Shown here one piece after another: positions 1 to 10,200 of a DNA stretch of 64,000 bases (position 1 is its first letter; every line of letters begins with the position of its first letter). The notes under the pieces are model-generated. The model worked only from the letters and a program-made list of their open reading frames with translations, had not been told where the DNA came from and ran no database searches. Source of the stretch: Rhynchopus sp. YZ270_cl-10 (taxonomy: Eukaryota; Euglenozoa; Diplonemea; Diplonemida; Diplonemidae); contig OZ037835.1 of NCBI GenBank assembly GCA_964035575.1, positions 248,001 to 312,000 of the forward strand, read 5' to 3'. Made by a program: the position numbers and the translations under genes.

Positions 1-1152
1 CGACATGCCTGCAAGCGTGAGGCCTTGATAGAAGTATTGGAACACAAGCACCGGGGCGGAGGGGAGGCGCAGCAGGCCCACTACGTCCCGATCCTTGAAG
101 AAGGTGGGGAACAGGCACGTCCCCACGACACGCACGACAGGCACCGCAACGAAGCAGGCAGCTATGAAGGTCGCCAGCATCGCAATGTTGGCGGCGACGG
201 CGCCGACGGGCTTGCTGTTGTCCAGCGAGAAGCCTGTCGGGTGCAGTGCCGTCGAGAGGTCGTGCGAGCAGCCTTTGCTCACCAAAGCCAGACGCAGTGC
301 AGCACCACTGGAGAACCCCGACGCTGAGCTTGCCACAGCGAGTGTCGTGGATGAGTCCTCAAACCCCATCAGGTCCACCTTCACGTCTGCGATGCTCGTC
401 AGAGGCGGTGGTGCAGTGTCGTTCAGAGTGTCCACGAAGTCTGGTGCTGGAGTCGGTGGTGCCAACGTTGCAGGTGCCGGTGTCGGCGGTGAAGGGGTTG
501 GAGGCGAAAGTGTGGGTACCAATGTCGCTGGAGCATCTGTAGCAGGTGCGTCTGTGTCAGGTGCATCTGTAGGTGGTGCTGTTGGCGGTGCATCAGTGTC
601 CGGAGCATTTGTCGCATCGCACGCATAGAACTTGAAGTTCTTGACGGTGCCGTCGAGCGGCGTATCTTGGGCCCACGGGCTGCTCTTCACCTGGTTGATC
701 GTGCGTGTGACCATGAGGGGAAGAGCTGCGACGCCACTCACGCGCTCGACACCATCGATGTAGAGCACAGCCGTCCCTGTCGTAGGGCCCGTGCGTGTGT
801 ACACCAGCACCATAGACATCTCGACACCCAACGGCGAGGCTACGGGGTCCGAGATCCCAACCTGCATTGTGGCGCCGTGGTACACATGGGAGTCCCACTT
901 CCCCTCATATAGCCCAAGCAGCACATTGTCCTGGTCTCGTCCATTCGAAAAGTCAAACACACGTCCCCAAGACGTCACTGCATTCACGGTCACATCCGCC
1001 TCCATCCGGAACCCACCCCCAAAGGTTAGAGTTCGGGTAGAGTCAAGTTCACTGCTGTCTGCGAACGACGTGAGCAGGATGGGATCAGCACACGGCTGTG
1101 GTGGCACAGCTGCAGCACTGCATATCAAAGCAGACAAGAATGCAAATCGCAT
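1..1152 (-). CDS. LamG-like ectodomain / Pro-Thr stalk / multi-TM receptor (3' end off window)
   Basis: Open reading frame of 384 codons on the minus strand from an ATG at 1152, still open at base 1. The N-terminus (MRFAFLSALICSAAA) is a signal peptide. Residues about 20-185 read as a concanavalin-A/LamG-like jelly roll: FGGGFRMEADV, then VFDFSNG, LYIDGVER near the end, and DGTVKNFKFYAC closing the fold. A short Pro/Thr/Asp/Ala stalk (DAPPTAPPTDAP type) follows, then the start of the membrane block shared with the genes at 7204-10347 and 25093-28323 ([17 protein letters not shown] onward), about 95% identical to them as far as it goes. It is therefore the same receptor class with a different ectodomain. 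Ligand unknown; LamG folds usually bind glycans or proteins. The cytoplasmic tail lies outside the window. Confidence 0.85.
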   Translation of the reverse strand, partial: MRFAFLSALICSAAAVPPQPCADPILLTSFADSSELDSTRTLTFGGGFRMEADVTVNAVTSWGRVFDFSNGRDQDNVLLGLYEGKWDSHVYHGATMQVGISDPVASPLGVEMSMVLVYTRTGPTTGTAVLYIDGVERVSGVAALPLMVTRTINQVKSSPWAQDTPLDGTVKNFKFYACDATNAPDTDAPPTAPPTDAPDTDAPATDAPATLVPTLSPPTPSPPTPAPATLAPPTPAPDFVDTLNDTAPPPLTSIADVKVDLMGFEDSSTTLAVASSASGFSSGAALRLALVSKGCSHDLSTALHPTGFSLDNSKPVGAVAANIAMLATFIAACFVAVPVVRVVGTCLFPTFFKDRDVVGLLRLPSAPVLVFQYFYQGLTLAGMS

Positions 1153-1577
1153 TTCTGTAGTGTGGTGTAATGTGGTGGGTTGGAGAGGGTGGGGTGGTGG
1201 GGGGCAGGTGTAGCCGTAATTCCGGGGGTCAAAACCCGCGATCCCCGATCCCCGATCCCCGGCTTAATTTAGGGGGGGGTTTTATGAGGAAAAATCAGGA
1301 AAACGGTAAAAAAATGTCAAAAATCTGTTCGTTTGCACACTGTGAAAAAAATCGCGACCCACCGCTGAAAGCGCAAGGTGTTAACCTTGTGAGAGCCTGT
1401 GAGAGCTTACTGAGAGCTTATGAGGTCCTGTGCTGTGGTAGCGCACAGTACATAGAGTACACACATTGCTTTCTTCAGGGTCTGTTATGTGTGTGATGTA
1501 TTGTACGACTTCGCAACTAGAGTGTTCAGGTCAACGAAGTTCAAAGAATGGGAAAGGGATACTGTGCTCACATTGTT
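1153..1577. other. Intergenic, no gene seen
   Basis: Upstream of the LamG-like receptor start. The non-template strand is pyrimidine-rich just before the ATG, which could be a leader or trans-splice acceptor tract, but nothing proves this. The rest is unique sequence with G runs and no credible ORF. Confidence 0.4.
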
Positions 1578-2745
1578 GAAATGGGGTTGGGGCTGTGGTG
1601 GGTGAACATGGTCAAAGAAAAACAACACCTCACCAAAGCCGCTTCCTTTGTAGGTAGCCGTACACATTGAGGAGCACTCATGCGCACGTTTTGCGGGGAA
1701 AACATGTCGTTGCGCACTCACTGAGGACTGTTGTGGTGACATGGCTTGACACGTCCAGCTTGTCCAAGTCTTTGCAAAGTGACTTCGATAACGTGTCTAC
1801 CTTTTGCCTGGTGGAATCAGGTCAGAAGTTGTGAAATGGGAAAATGGGGAGAGGGTGACGTTTGCTGAACGAGCGCTATGAGGGGTTTCTTAGAAAAAAA
1901 ACTTGTTTGTTCTCTGCACTAACATCACTTGGCAACATTCATTTTAACCAAAAACCAAAAACTTGCCCACGTGTGAACTCCACGCATTTTCTAATTAGAA
2001 CGGTACGAGACGAGAAGTGAGCAGGCATAGCTTGGGGGTGGGGCCTTGAAAGCTTGGGAAAGGACGAGTCAAGCGGACTGGTCAATTTCTTGACCATCAA
2101 GAAAGAAAAGGTGTGATGAACCTAAGCCTACGTGTGCTTAGTCACCTTTGCACACATTCGGTGTCGCTCATCAAGAAACAACAAAAAAAAAAAGTATGCA
2201 GCAAACAATAGTAATATGATGAAGACAATGACTCTTGCAACAAAAAAAAAATCGGCAGAGGGATTCATCGCAAAATGCCACGTTATGGGTTGCCTTTGCT
2301 GGCTTGCGGAAAAGTAGCCGACCCAAAAACTGTGGTCAAGCGAATTCATTTTCTGCCGGTGCGTTTTGATGCAAGGTACTGCTCCAAGTAAGAAAGCTGA
2401 AAGATGAATGTGCCTCGCGCTGCATAAGGCATACGGCGTGGGGGCAAAATACCGGTTTTGGGGGGGGACAATTTCACGGGGGAGAGTCGGTAAAAAAAAA
2501 CTAAAAAAAGATTGTGGCTCTAAAGGTGTGCGTGTCTCTACAGACGCCACACCAGCAGAAGATGACACGAGGCTGGCTTTGCCATTGTAGCCTTCCCCTC
2601 ATAGCGACGCTGGGAAAGGAACAGGTGGGTTGCAAACTATCGCGCAGGCGCACGGTGCGCTTCGCCACGCTGCATGCTTCCGTTTCCTTCGGCGTTTGAC
2701 CAAGTTCTGGTCTCCCACGGTGTGCCCTTGAGCGCGTGAGAAGGG
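1578..2745. repeat. Segmental duplication, copy 1 (partner 15890-17600)
   Basis: About 1.1 kb that matches 15890-17600 nearly base for base. It starts with the 5' flank of a UBL-LRR gene (GGGGCTGTGGTGGGTGAACA) but no such gene follows here. Shared landmarks are the tract near 1741 (ATGGCTTGACACGTCCAGCT), the block at about 1960-2180, and the block ending near 2705. The partner carries about 410 bp extra (16195-16607) that is absent here. The ORFs inside are low-complexity and not conserved as protein, so I call no gene. Confidence 0.7.
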
Positions 2746-3156
2746 AGGAGCACAAGAGGGTGAAAACAGTTAGAGCGACCGTAGCATTTCCCCTGTCAAC
2801 TTCGTTTGACCATTTTCTTTCCTTACTTCAAAAACTCTCTCTTTTTTAATTTCTAATTATTTGGTTTTGGTTGAGACACATCAATGGTGTCGGTTCTGTG
2901 GAATCACTGAACCACCCATATCCTGTATCACATCGTTGATTATTCTTTCCCTGCGTTGACTGCAGGAAAGTTCGCGAGCTATCGCGACCACCATTTTTAA
3001 AAAAGATGAAAAGCAGAGAGTTAAAAAAGGAGAAAGAACAGCAAAAAACGTTGTGTGAAAAAGTTTTTTCTGTCAAGTGTTTTTGTGCGTTAGCGGAGAA
3101 GAAAACAGTTTTCGATAAAAGGCTCCTGCGTCGGTTTTCTCTTTCACAAAAAAAAA
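2746..3156. other. Intergenic, AT-rich, nothing recognised
   Basis: Low-complexity A/T-rich DNA. A minus-strand ORF crossing 2846-3301 is composed of Phe/Ser/Arg low-complexity residues and enters the TIR element to its right. I do not support it as a gene. Confidence 0.4.
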
Positions 3157-3596
3157 ACAAGTAATTGCTATCGGAAAAAAAACGGGGTGTGATGTGGAAC
3201 TCCATCCTGTAGAAATAGTCTACAACACACCCAGCATTCTGCTCTTCTGCAGGTATGCTAACGCTCTTCGTACGCTGCCAGACCCACTGGGACGCCAGCA
3301 TCTGAAACGTTCAAGAAGGGGGGCTGTCCTCTTCGTCCAGCACCATCTGCTCGATAGCGTTGTTGGACGCCCGCTCGGCAGGCTCGGCGTGGTCCAGCTC
3401 GTTTTTGTCCACAGGCTCCCACATTGTCGTCGTCGTTGGAGCAGTGCGGAAGGAACACAGAATGCACAGACTACAACACATCGATCACACCAGGTGCATC
3501 AGCACCTCCAGCAAATCGCCAGGATGCTACGGTGGTTTCGAAAATCGCGCGGAGTTTTCCACAGCACACCCCGCTTTTTCCTTAGCAATTACTTGT
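3157..3596. mobile_element. 440-bp TIR element, copy 1
   Basis: Ends are imperfect inverted repeats of about 35 bp: the left end begins ACAAGTAATTGCTATCGG and the right end, reverse-complemented, begins ACAAGTAATTGCTAAGG, both leading into CGGGGTGTG. A second copy lies at 44426-44864 and is about 97% identical. The interior, minus strand, carries a 37-codon acidic ORF (MWEPVDKNELDHAEPAER...) followed after a TTTCAG acceptor-like sequence by another open stretch starting MLASQWVWQ. This could be a captured small gene or exon pair. No target-site duplication is clear. Likely a non-autonomous DNA transposon. Confidence 0.6.
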
Positions 3597-3712
3597 CCTT
3601 GTTGTTATTATTGTTTTCAACCACCTTCCTTCAACCCTTGTAGGATCAGTTCATATTTGTTGTTATTTTTTTCGCGAAAACATAAAATTACACATTTCAA
3701 GAGAACAAATTA

Positions 3713-4495
3713 AAAAGGGTCCTTATTTGCATTTTTGGGCTCCGCCCGTGCAGTGGTGGGGTCAATCTCGAAAATTGGACAATTTTTTGACCACTTAAAT
3801 TTTGAGAAATATGAGCCCGGTTGCTTATACGTGGGGCCCATTTTTGGCCAAAATTTTCCTCAAAATCTGGTTTTGTAAAATTGACCCTTTACTCCCCCCC
3901 CACATCGATTTCAATACTATACCTTACTTCACCTACGGTTGCCCTTACAGGGGGGGTGAAGGAAGGTAAGTTGAAAAGGGTCCTTATTTGCATTTTTGGG
4001 CTCCGCCCGTGCAGTGGTGGGGTCAATCTCGAAAATTGGACAATTTTTTGACCACTTAAATTTTGAGAAATATGAGCCCGGTTGCTTATACGTGGGGCCC
4101 ATTTTTGGCCAAAATTTTCCTCAAAATCTGGTTTTGTAAAATTGACCCTTTACTCCCCCCCCACATCGATTTCAATACTATACCTTACTTCACCTACGGT
4201 TGCCCTTACAGGGGGGGTGAAGGAAGGTAAGTTGAAAAGGGTCCTTATTTGCATTTTTGGGCTCCGCCCGTGCAGTGGTGGGGTCAATCTCGAAAATTGG
4301 ACAATTTTTTGACCACTTAAATTTTGAGAAATATGAGCCCGGTTGCTTATACGTGGGGCCCATTTTTGGCCAAAATTTTCCTCAAAATCTGGTTTTGTAA
4401 AATTGACCCTTTACTCCCCCCCCACATCGATTTCAATACTATACCTTACTTCACCTACGGTTGCCCTTACAGGGGGGGTGAAGGAAGGTAAGTTG
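3713..4495 (+). repeat. Tandem repeat, 3 x 261 bp
   Basis: Three head-to-tail units of exactly 261 bp beginning at 3713, 3974 and 4235, essentially identical. Each holds the dispersed core motif (GTGGTGGGGTCAATCTCG), ATGAGCCCGGTTGCTTATAC and a CCCCCCCCACATCGATTTC stretch, and ends GGTAAGTTGA. A 76-codon ORF repeated in each unit follows from the periodicity and is not evidence of a gene. A single diverged unit is at 46649-46926 and a partial one near 22384-22505. Confidence 0.95.
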
Positions 4496-4504
4496 AAAAC
4501 AAAA

Positions 4505-4605
4505 AATTATTACGCATCCATTTGCCGTTTGGATAAAGAAAACAAAGACGAAACGGGTTTTGGGGGGCAGAGTCAAAATTCTTGAACGCATCCCCACACT
4601 CAGTC
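4505..4605 (+). repeat. Dispersed ~100-bp repeat (ACGCATCC family), copy 1
   Basis: Starts ATTACGCATCCATTTGCCG, runs through GGATAAAGAAAA and a GGTTTTGGGGGG stretch, and ends CACACTCAGTCACAC. Related copies are at 11228-11330, 18622-18717, 19749-19853 and 61927-62080. No promoter boxes or poly-A tail are evident, so a SINE origin is not shown. Confidence 0.7.
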
Positions 4606-4789
4606 ACACTTTCAAACAAAAACACGAAAGTGTCACTTGTCGTTCCCTCACCCCCCTTTCTTGTAGTTGTTTGATGCGTTGACGCTTCCACACATAAAAA
4701 TCACCTGTTGGGTGGTGTTGCGGAGCACGGTTGGGTGAGTGAACGACGTGACACTTTCCGCTCACAAAGTAGTGTGCGTCAAAAAAAAA

Positions 4790-5345
4790 TACCAATAAAA
4801 AAGAAGACAAAAGAAAGAACATTCTCTTCAAGATACGTCTATAGTACTAGGGAGATAATACACTAAGAACAAGAAGGTTGCCGCCAAGCAACCTAGTTCC
4901 ACAAAACCCCGGTTCCCCTGCAGACCAGGTGACCGCACGATGAGAACAAAATTTTTTTTTGTGAGATGATCGACACCTTACAGGCCAGTCATCTTAAGGG
5001 CATACCCTCAAAAGTAAAAATAATGTTTCATGGGTGTGGCCCAAAAAGAAGTCTACACAAAAAAATGGGTTTTGAAGATTAGTATCCTCCTCCTATCATA
5101 GCGAGATCCATTCAAGAGAACAAAGCGTTGGGAGGGACGCAACCACGGTGACCAGTATGATGTGGGAGAGACGTTAAAAAAGTGGACGAAAATACTGGTT
5201 GAGAAATTGCTCTCCCCGCGCGGAGGGGGCAAATATAGTACCAACCAGTATCCGACCCCAGTGTCTGGGAGAGGGTATGCTAATTTTTGACGCTCTCCCC
5301 GCTCATACTGGCCACGTGACTGACACCCCTCTATTCGGAAACGCA
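4790..5345. repeat. Segmental duplication, copy 1 (partner 19060-19640)
   Basis: About 550 bp shared with 19060-19640, with small indels. Landmarks are GGTTGCCGCCAAGCAACCTA near 4877, GTGACCGCACGATGAGAACA near 4929 and GGCCACGTGACTGACACCCC near 5309. No ORF is conserved between the copies. Confidence 0.8.
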
Positions 5346-5459
5346 TCTATGTATCTCAAGGATGAAGGACCAACAGAAGATCAAGAAAACACAGTTCCAA
5401 AATATTTTATAACGCATTCAGATGATTCTTGCACCAAAAAAGAAAAAAAAATGGGCAAA

Positions 5460-5665
5460 TAGAAACTAACTTCAGGTTCTGAATAAAAAGAAACCAAATG
5501 AAAAACAAACTTTTTCGTTTATCGCTCCGCAAGCTTGATGTGTTTTTTCGCTGAAGTGTGTATTGTGTTGTGAGAGAGAAACAATGAGTGAGAAAAACAC
5601 AAGCTGGAGGGCACGCACCTTCCGTCGTTTCTATTTCCTATTGTCAAGTATCTTGACTTACAAAA
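5460..5665. repeat. Duplicated block (partner 13465-13650)
   Basis: Shares about 190 bp with 13465-13650, including TTTTTCGTTTATCGCT, GTGTTTTTTCGCTGAA and CAAGCTGGAGGGCACGCACC. The sequence just to its left (5335-5460) instead matches 21955-22060, so the junctions are mosaic. No gene seen. Confidence 0.75.
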
Positions 5666-5687
5666 AAAAAAAAACAAAAACGCCAAA

Positions 5688-5887
5688 GGGAAGGCTAGTT
5701 TTTCCATTTAATATTACAAAGTAACAATAAACCATTTTTTCCAGTGACGCCTCCTATGTAGCACGGAAAAACCGTTTTTCTGAATTGTCATTTATTGTTA
5801 CAACAAGGCGGACGTGCACATCCGAAAACACTTGCATTTGCATTTCCGGTATGCTTTGTAACATTAAATGGAAAAACGAGCCTTCCC
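5688..5887. mobile_element. MITE, short form (200 bp)
   Basis: Terminal inverted repeats of about 40 bp: left GGGAAGGCTAGTTTTTCCAT, right the complement ending CGAGCCTTCCC. It is flanked on both sides by AAA, a possible 3-bp target duplication. It matches the two ends of the longer element at 6307-6667, including CGGAAAAACCGTTTTTC and the core GCATTTGCATTTCCGG. No coding capacity; non-autonomous. Confidence 0.75.
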
Positions 5888-6306
5888 AAAAAAGGAAAAA
5901 AATGAGTTCAACCTTACCCTTACTAAAAAGGGAGGGGAAGTTGTGGAAAATAACAAGTTTGGTGCTCCTGACTGACGACGGTACTTCTTGCGTACTTCTT
6001 GCGTACTTCTCACGTACTCAGTGCGTAGTTGTTGCGTACTTGGTATTTTGGATTCCTGGGGTACCAAAGTTTAAAAAAAATTTGGTGGGATGGCGGTTCT
6101 TATTGGTACAAAAAAATAGCACAAGACTGTCAAGGACAAAATAGAAATCGCACAAACAATAAAACAATAAAGACAAAAGGGAGAGGTTGTGGTGAAACGC
6201 ACACATCTCGACCTGTCGGTAAAATGTGGCTCTACTCCAACCCGCCCCAGAATAGAAATTGAAACCACATTTCTACTTTAACTTTTTATGCTTTTCATCC
6301 CCGTAA
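5888..6306. other. Intergenic with dispersed-repeat fragments
   Basis: Holds a run of near-identical short phrases around GCGTACTTCTTGCGTACTTC (5985-6050), related to 13385-13435 and 62805-62840. It also holds the dispersed tract AAGGGAGAGGTTGTGGTGAA (about 6176-6260), which recurs at 6700, 6808, 24672 and 57750. No gene. Confidence 0.5.
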
Positions 6307-6667
6307 GGGAAGGCTCGTTTTTCCATTTAATGTTACAAAGTAACAATAAAGGGGGGGGAGGGGGTCCGACCGAAATCCGGGGAAAAAACTTTTTTTTTTG
6401 TAACAATGGCGGGAAAAAGTGGCTTTTTCCAACAACAAGAACTTGTCCATTTCGGCAGATTGACCCCACCACAGCGTGGACGGATTCCGGAAATGCAAAT
6501 GCGGGTGTTTTCGGATGTGCACGTCCACTGCGCCTTGTTGTTACAATAAATGAAAATTCGGAAAAACGGTTTTTCCGTGTAACATAGGGGGTGGGGAGGG
6601 GGGGGGGTCACCGGGAAAAATGGTTTATTGTTACTTTGTAACATTAAAAGGAAAAACGAGCCTTCCC
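6307..6667. mobile_element. MITE, long form (361 bp), TAA-flanked
   Basis: Terminal inverted repeats of about 44 bp (GGGAAGGCTCGTTTTTCCAT at the left; complement at the right) bounded by direct TAA at 6304-6306 and 6668-6670. A 3-bp TTA/TAA target with GG-rich ends fits the PIF/Harbinger superfamily (known trait; assignment inferred). It is a longer relative of 5688-5887, with an extra interior holding the dispersed core motif in reverse orientation. No transposase. Confidence 0.8.
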
Positions 6668-6784
6668 TAAACAATAAAGCAATAAAAACAATAAAGACAA
6701 AAGGGAGGTTGTGGTGAAACGTGAAAACATGAAGAATGGGGATAAACGAAAATGGGTACTAGGAAATTGGGTACCACCGAATTT

Positions 6785-7203
6785 ACCCTAAAAACAATAA
6801 AGACAAAAGGGAAAGGTTGTGGCGAAACGCACACATCTCGATCTGTCGGTGAAATGTGGCTCTACTCCAACCCGCCCCAGAACAGAAAATAGAAAAAGGA
6901 AGGGAGTAGGGGTACGGTGTTCAAGTTCCTTTTAGCATTGTATTCAAAAAAGGTGCCCCTTCAGTGCACCAGGTACAGAGCATCTTTCAAGAAAATCGAA
7001 CATTAGCTCCGCACCACGCACTCATGCCACCCAAAAATACACATGGTGATCCGGGAGGCACAAAAACAATACCAAAAAAAAAACAAAACAAAAAAAAAAC
7101 AAAAGCTCCCAAGCAATTTGTGAAACGCAATTCTCCTTCTCTCGTCTCTCTCGGACCTTCCAAATGATTTGTGTTGCGAAGGAGACCTTTCCAACACACT
7201 ATG
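6785..7203. repeat. Duplicated 3' flank of WSC receptor gene, copy 1
   Basis: Matches 24650-25092 with indels: the AGGTTGTGG tract, GGTACGGTGTTCAAGTTCC, GTGCCCCTTCAGTGCACCAG and CTTTCCAACAC just before the stop codon region. The duplication therefore includes downstream sequence of the gene as well as the gene. No separate gene here. Confidence 0.75.
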
Positions 7204-10200
7204 CTAGACGCACCAACCCACCCCTCCCGTCTGGTCTGCGTGTGAAGGAGCTATAACTAATCCATTCCCGTGAAACACACTACTGCGACGACGCTGGGAT
7301 CGGGGGCTGTGCTGCCTGCCGTGTCGGGGGGCCTGCAGGGTGCCTCTTCCACGTCCACCTCCTCCGTCTGCTTCTTCTAAGTCGCGACCACTGATGCCTG
7401 TGGTGGTAGGTGCACTGCCACCACCGTAGATGGTAGCACTGCCCCCAGCCTCGTCGGCAAGAAATGAATCCCTCAGCCCTGCCACAAGAGGGGTGAAACT
7501 GTCCCTGTTATCCAGGAAGCCTTCACTGCCACGGCCGCGGGAGTGCGGTAAAAGATGTTTGGTGGGTGTGATGGGGACTTGCCGTGGTGTTTCATGTGCC
7601 CAGTTTTTTGGTGTAGGACAGCTCAAGAGCTCAAGACCGTTTTCGATGTCGACGCTGAGGAGCGAGGCATTAGGCATCTCGGCGCGGGTGTCGCTCTGCC
7701 GATCGGAGGTGTCTGACTGTGTGGTCTCGAGAATGCACCCACCTTGGGGATGTATGAGGAGGGCTGATTTGTTCAAAACGTCTTCCTGAAGGTTGCCCCT
7801 ACGTCCTGATGTGATGACGTATACTTCGGTAAGGATGTCTAAAGCAATTTTGACAACCAGAAGAATGAAGGCCACAGTCAGCAGCTTGGAGGAGACGTCA
7901 AACAGCCATGAGTCCAGCGTGGCCGTGTAGTACCCTGCAGCCATCACCACCATCGCGGCGAGCTGCGTGCCCAGGAGGAGGATGTCCAGCGCAGCATCCC
8001 TGGAGCGTGCGTGAGGCCAGAACAGACCTTCCAGCATCAGGAGAACTAAGAAGACAAGCCCAGAAGCCATCTTGACGTGCCCACACCCTTCGCTTGTCTC
8101 AGGCGCCGTGCTCTGAATCGCGCTCAGCGCGAAGGAAGAGACAAACTCGATAAGAAGAAACCACGTCGCGCCCTGCTTGTACGGGCGGATCACGGTGTAG
8201 CGCTGCACCCACATCGGGTTACGTTGCATGGACACCCACTCCCCTTCGCCTAGGAGCGAGATAAGTGCACGGTTCTGTCTTCCTTCCGCTCTCGCATACA
8301 CACCGTACGCAGGAACACCTTGAGTGATGGTGAGGTGCAACACCACAGGCACCACAGCGCACACCAGCAGAATAGCCACACCCACAGCAGCATGCCAGCC
8401 CTTCTCCGGGTAGAACACAAGCGACATGCCTGCAAGCGTGAGGCCTTGATAGAAGTATTGGAACACAAGCACCGGGGCGGAGGGGAGGCGCAGCAGGCCC
8501 ACTACGTCCAGATCCTTGAAGAAGGTGGGGAACAGGCAGGTCCCCACGACACGCACGACAGGCACCGCAACGAAGCAGGCAGCTATGAAGGTCGCCAGCA
8601 TCGCAATGTTGGCGGCAACGGCGCCGACGGGCTTGCTGTTGTCCAGCGAGAGGCCTGTGGGGTGCAGTGCCGTCGAGAGGTCGTGCGAGCAGCCTTTGCT
8701 CACCAAAGCCAGACGCAGTGCAGCACCACCGGAGAACCCCGCCGCTGAGCTTGCCACAGCGAGTGTCGTGGATGAGTCCTCAAACCCCATCAGGTCCACC
8801 ACCTTCACGTCTGCGATGCTCATCAGAGGCGGTGGTGCAGTGTCGTTCAGAGTGGCCACGAAGTCTGGTGCCACAGTCGCGTGAGGCACTGTGGTTTCGG
8901 GAACGTCTGTGGCAGGGAGTGCAGCAGGTGTGTAGGTCGTTGGTGTTGTGGTGTCCATGGGTGTGTCGGTGGCCAGTGGTGTGTAAGTAGCGGCGTAGAG
9001 TGGTGCTGCAGTGAGGGGTGTGGCCGTGTCTGGTGCAGGTGTCGGTGCTGTGGTGAGTGGTGGCAGGGTGGCAGGCGGGGATGTTGCTGGTGGTGCTGTT
9101 GCCGGTGCAAGCGTCGGAGGTGCAAGAGTCTCAGGTGCTTGTGTTTCAGGTGCCAGTGTGGCTGGTGACAAAGTCGGTGGTGGCAAGGTGGCTGGCGCTC
9201 CCGTCAGTGGTGGGTTCGTCACCGGTGCTGGTGTTGCAGGTGCTTGTGTCGGTGGTGCCGCTGTTGCTGGTGCCGGTGTAAGTGGTGCCAGTGTTGGCGG
9301 GGCTGGAGTCAGTGGTGCAGAGGTCGCAGGTGCCACTGTTGCAGGCACAAGTGTAGGTGGTGCCACTGTAAGTGGTGCAGATGTAAGGGGCGCCGCTGTT
9401 GCCGGTGCCGGTGTTGGTGGTGCCAAAGTTGCCGGCACTGGCGTTGGCGCCAATGTTGGCGGAGCGGGTGTTACTGGAGCTGTTGTAGGTGGTGCTGGCG
9501 TCTGCGGTGCTGGTGTCGGAGGCGCCACTGTCGGTGGTGCTGGTGTTGGTGGTGCCAGAGTTGGCGGTGAAGGTGTGGGTGCTAATGTTGGAGGTGCTGG
9601 CGTCGGAGGTGCTGGTGTTGGAGGTGCTGGTGTGGGCGCCAGTGTAGGTGGTGCCGGTGTTGGTGGTGAAGGGGTTGGAGGCGCGGGTGTGGGTGCCAAT
9701 GTCGGAGGTGCTGGTGTTGGTGGTGCTGGTGTCGGTGGTGCTGGTGTTGGTGGTGCCAAAGTTGGCGGTGAAGGTGTGGGTGCTAATGTTGGAGGTGCTG
9801 GCGTCGGAGGTGCTGGTGTTGGTGGCGCTGGTGTGGGCGCCAGTGTAGGTGGTGCCGGTGTTGGTGGTGAAGGGGTTGGAGGCGCGGGTGTGGGTGCCAA
9901 TGTCGGAGGTGCTGGTGTTGGTGGTGCTGGTGTCGGTGGTGCCGGTGTCTCTGCGTCGTACACAGCTTCGAAGATGCTGTTCCTGTTGCCGCCGCCGCAC
10001 TTTGCGGTTGCATCGCCGTCACACGTGCGCCAGCACTCCGTTTCTGAGTAACTGCCGTACGTACCGTACGTGTTGTCGCAGTAGCACTCACGATGGTACT
10101 GCAGACCGAAGTACCTGAAGGGCGCACCCGTCGCACTCGTTGTGCAGAACGACATACACTTGGCAGGCGAGTTGTACAGGCCTGTCTGCTCAGCATCCCC

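Noticed and set aside
3821-4585. 76-80 codon ORF repeated three times
   Set aside because: Follows the 261-bp tandem unit; the single related unit at 46649 does not keep a better version.
9011-10051. Gly/Val/Ala-rich plus-strand ORF (and the similar one at 26897-28072)
   Set aside because: Antisense shadow of the Pro/Thr stalk; the minus frame has signal peptide, WSC domain and membrane helices.
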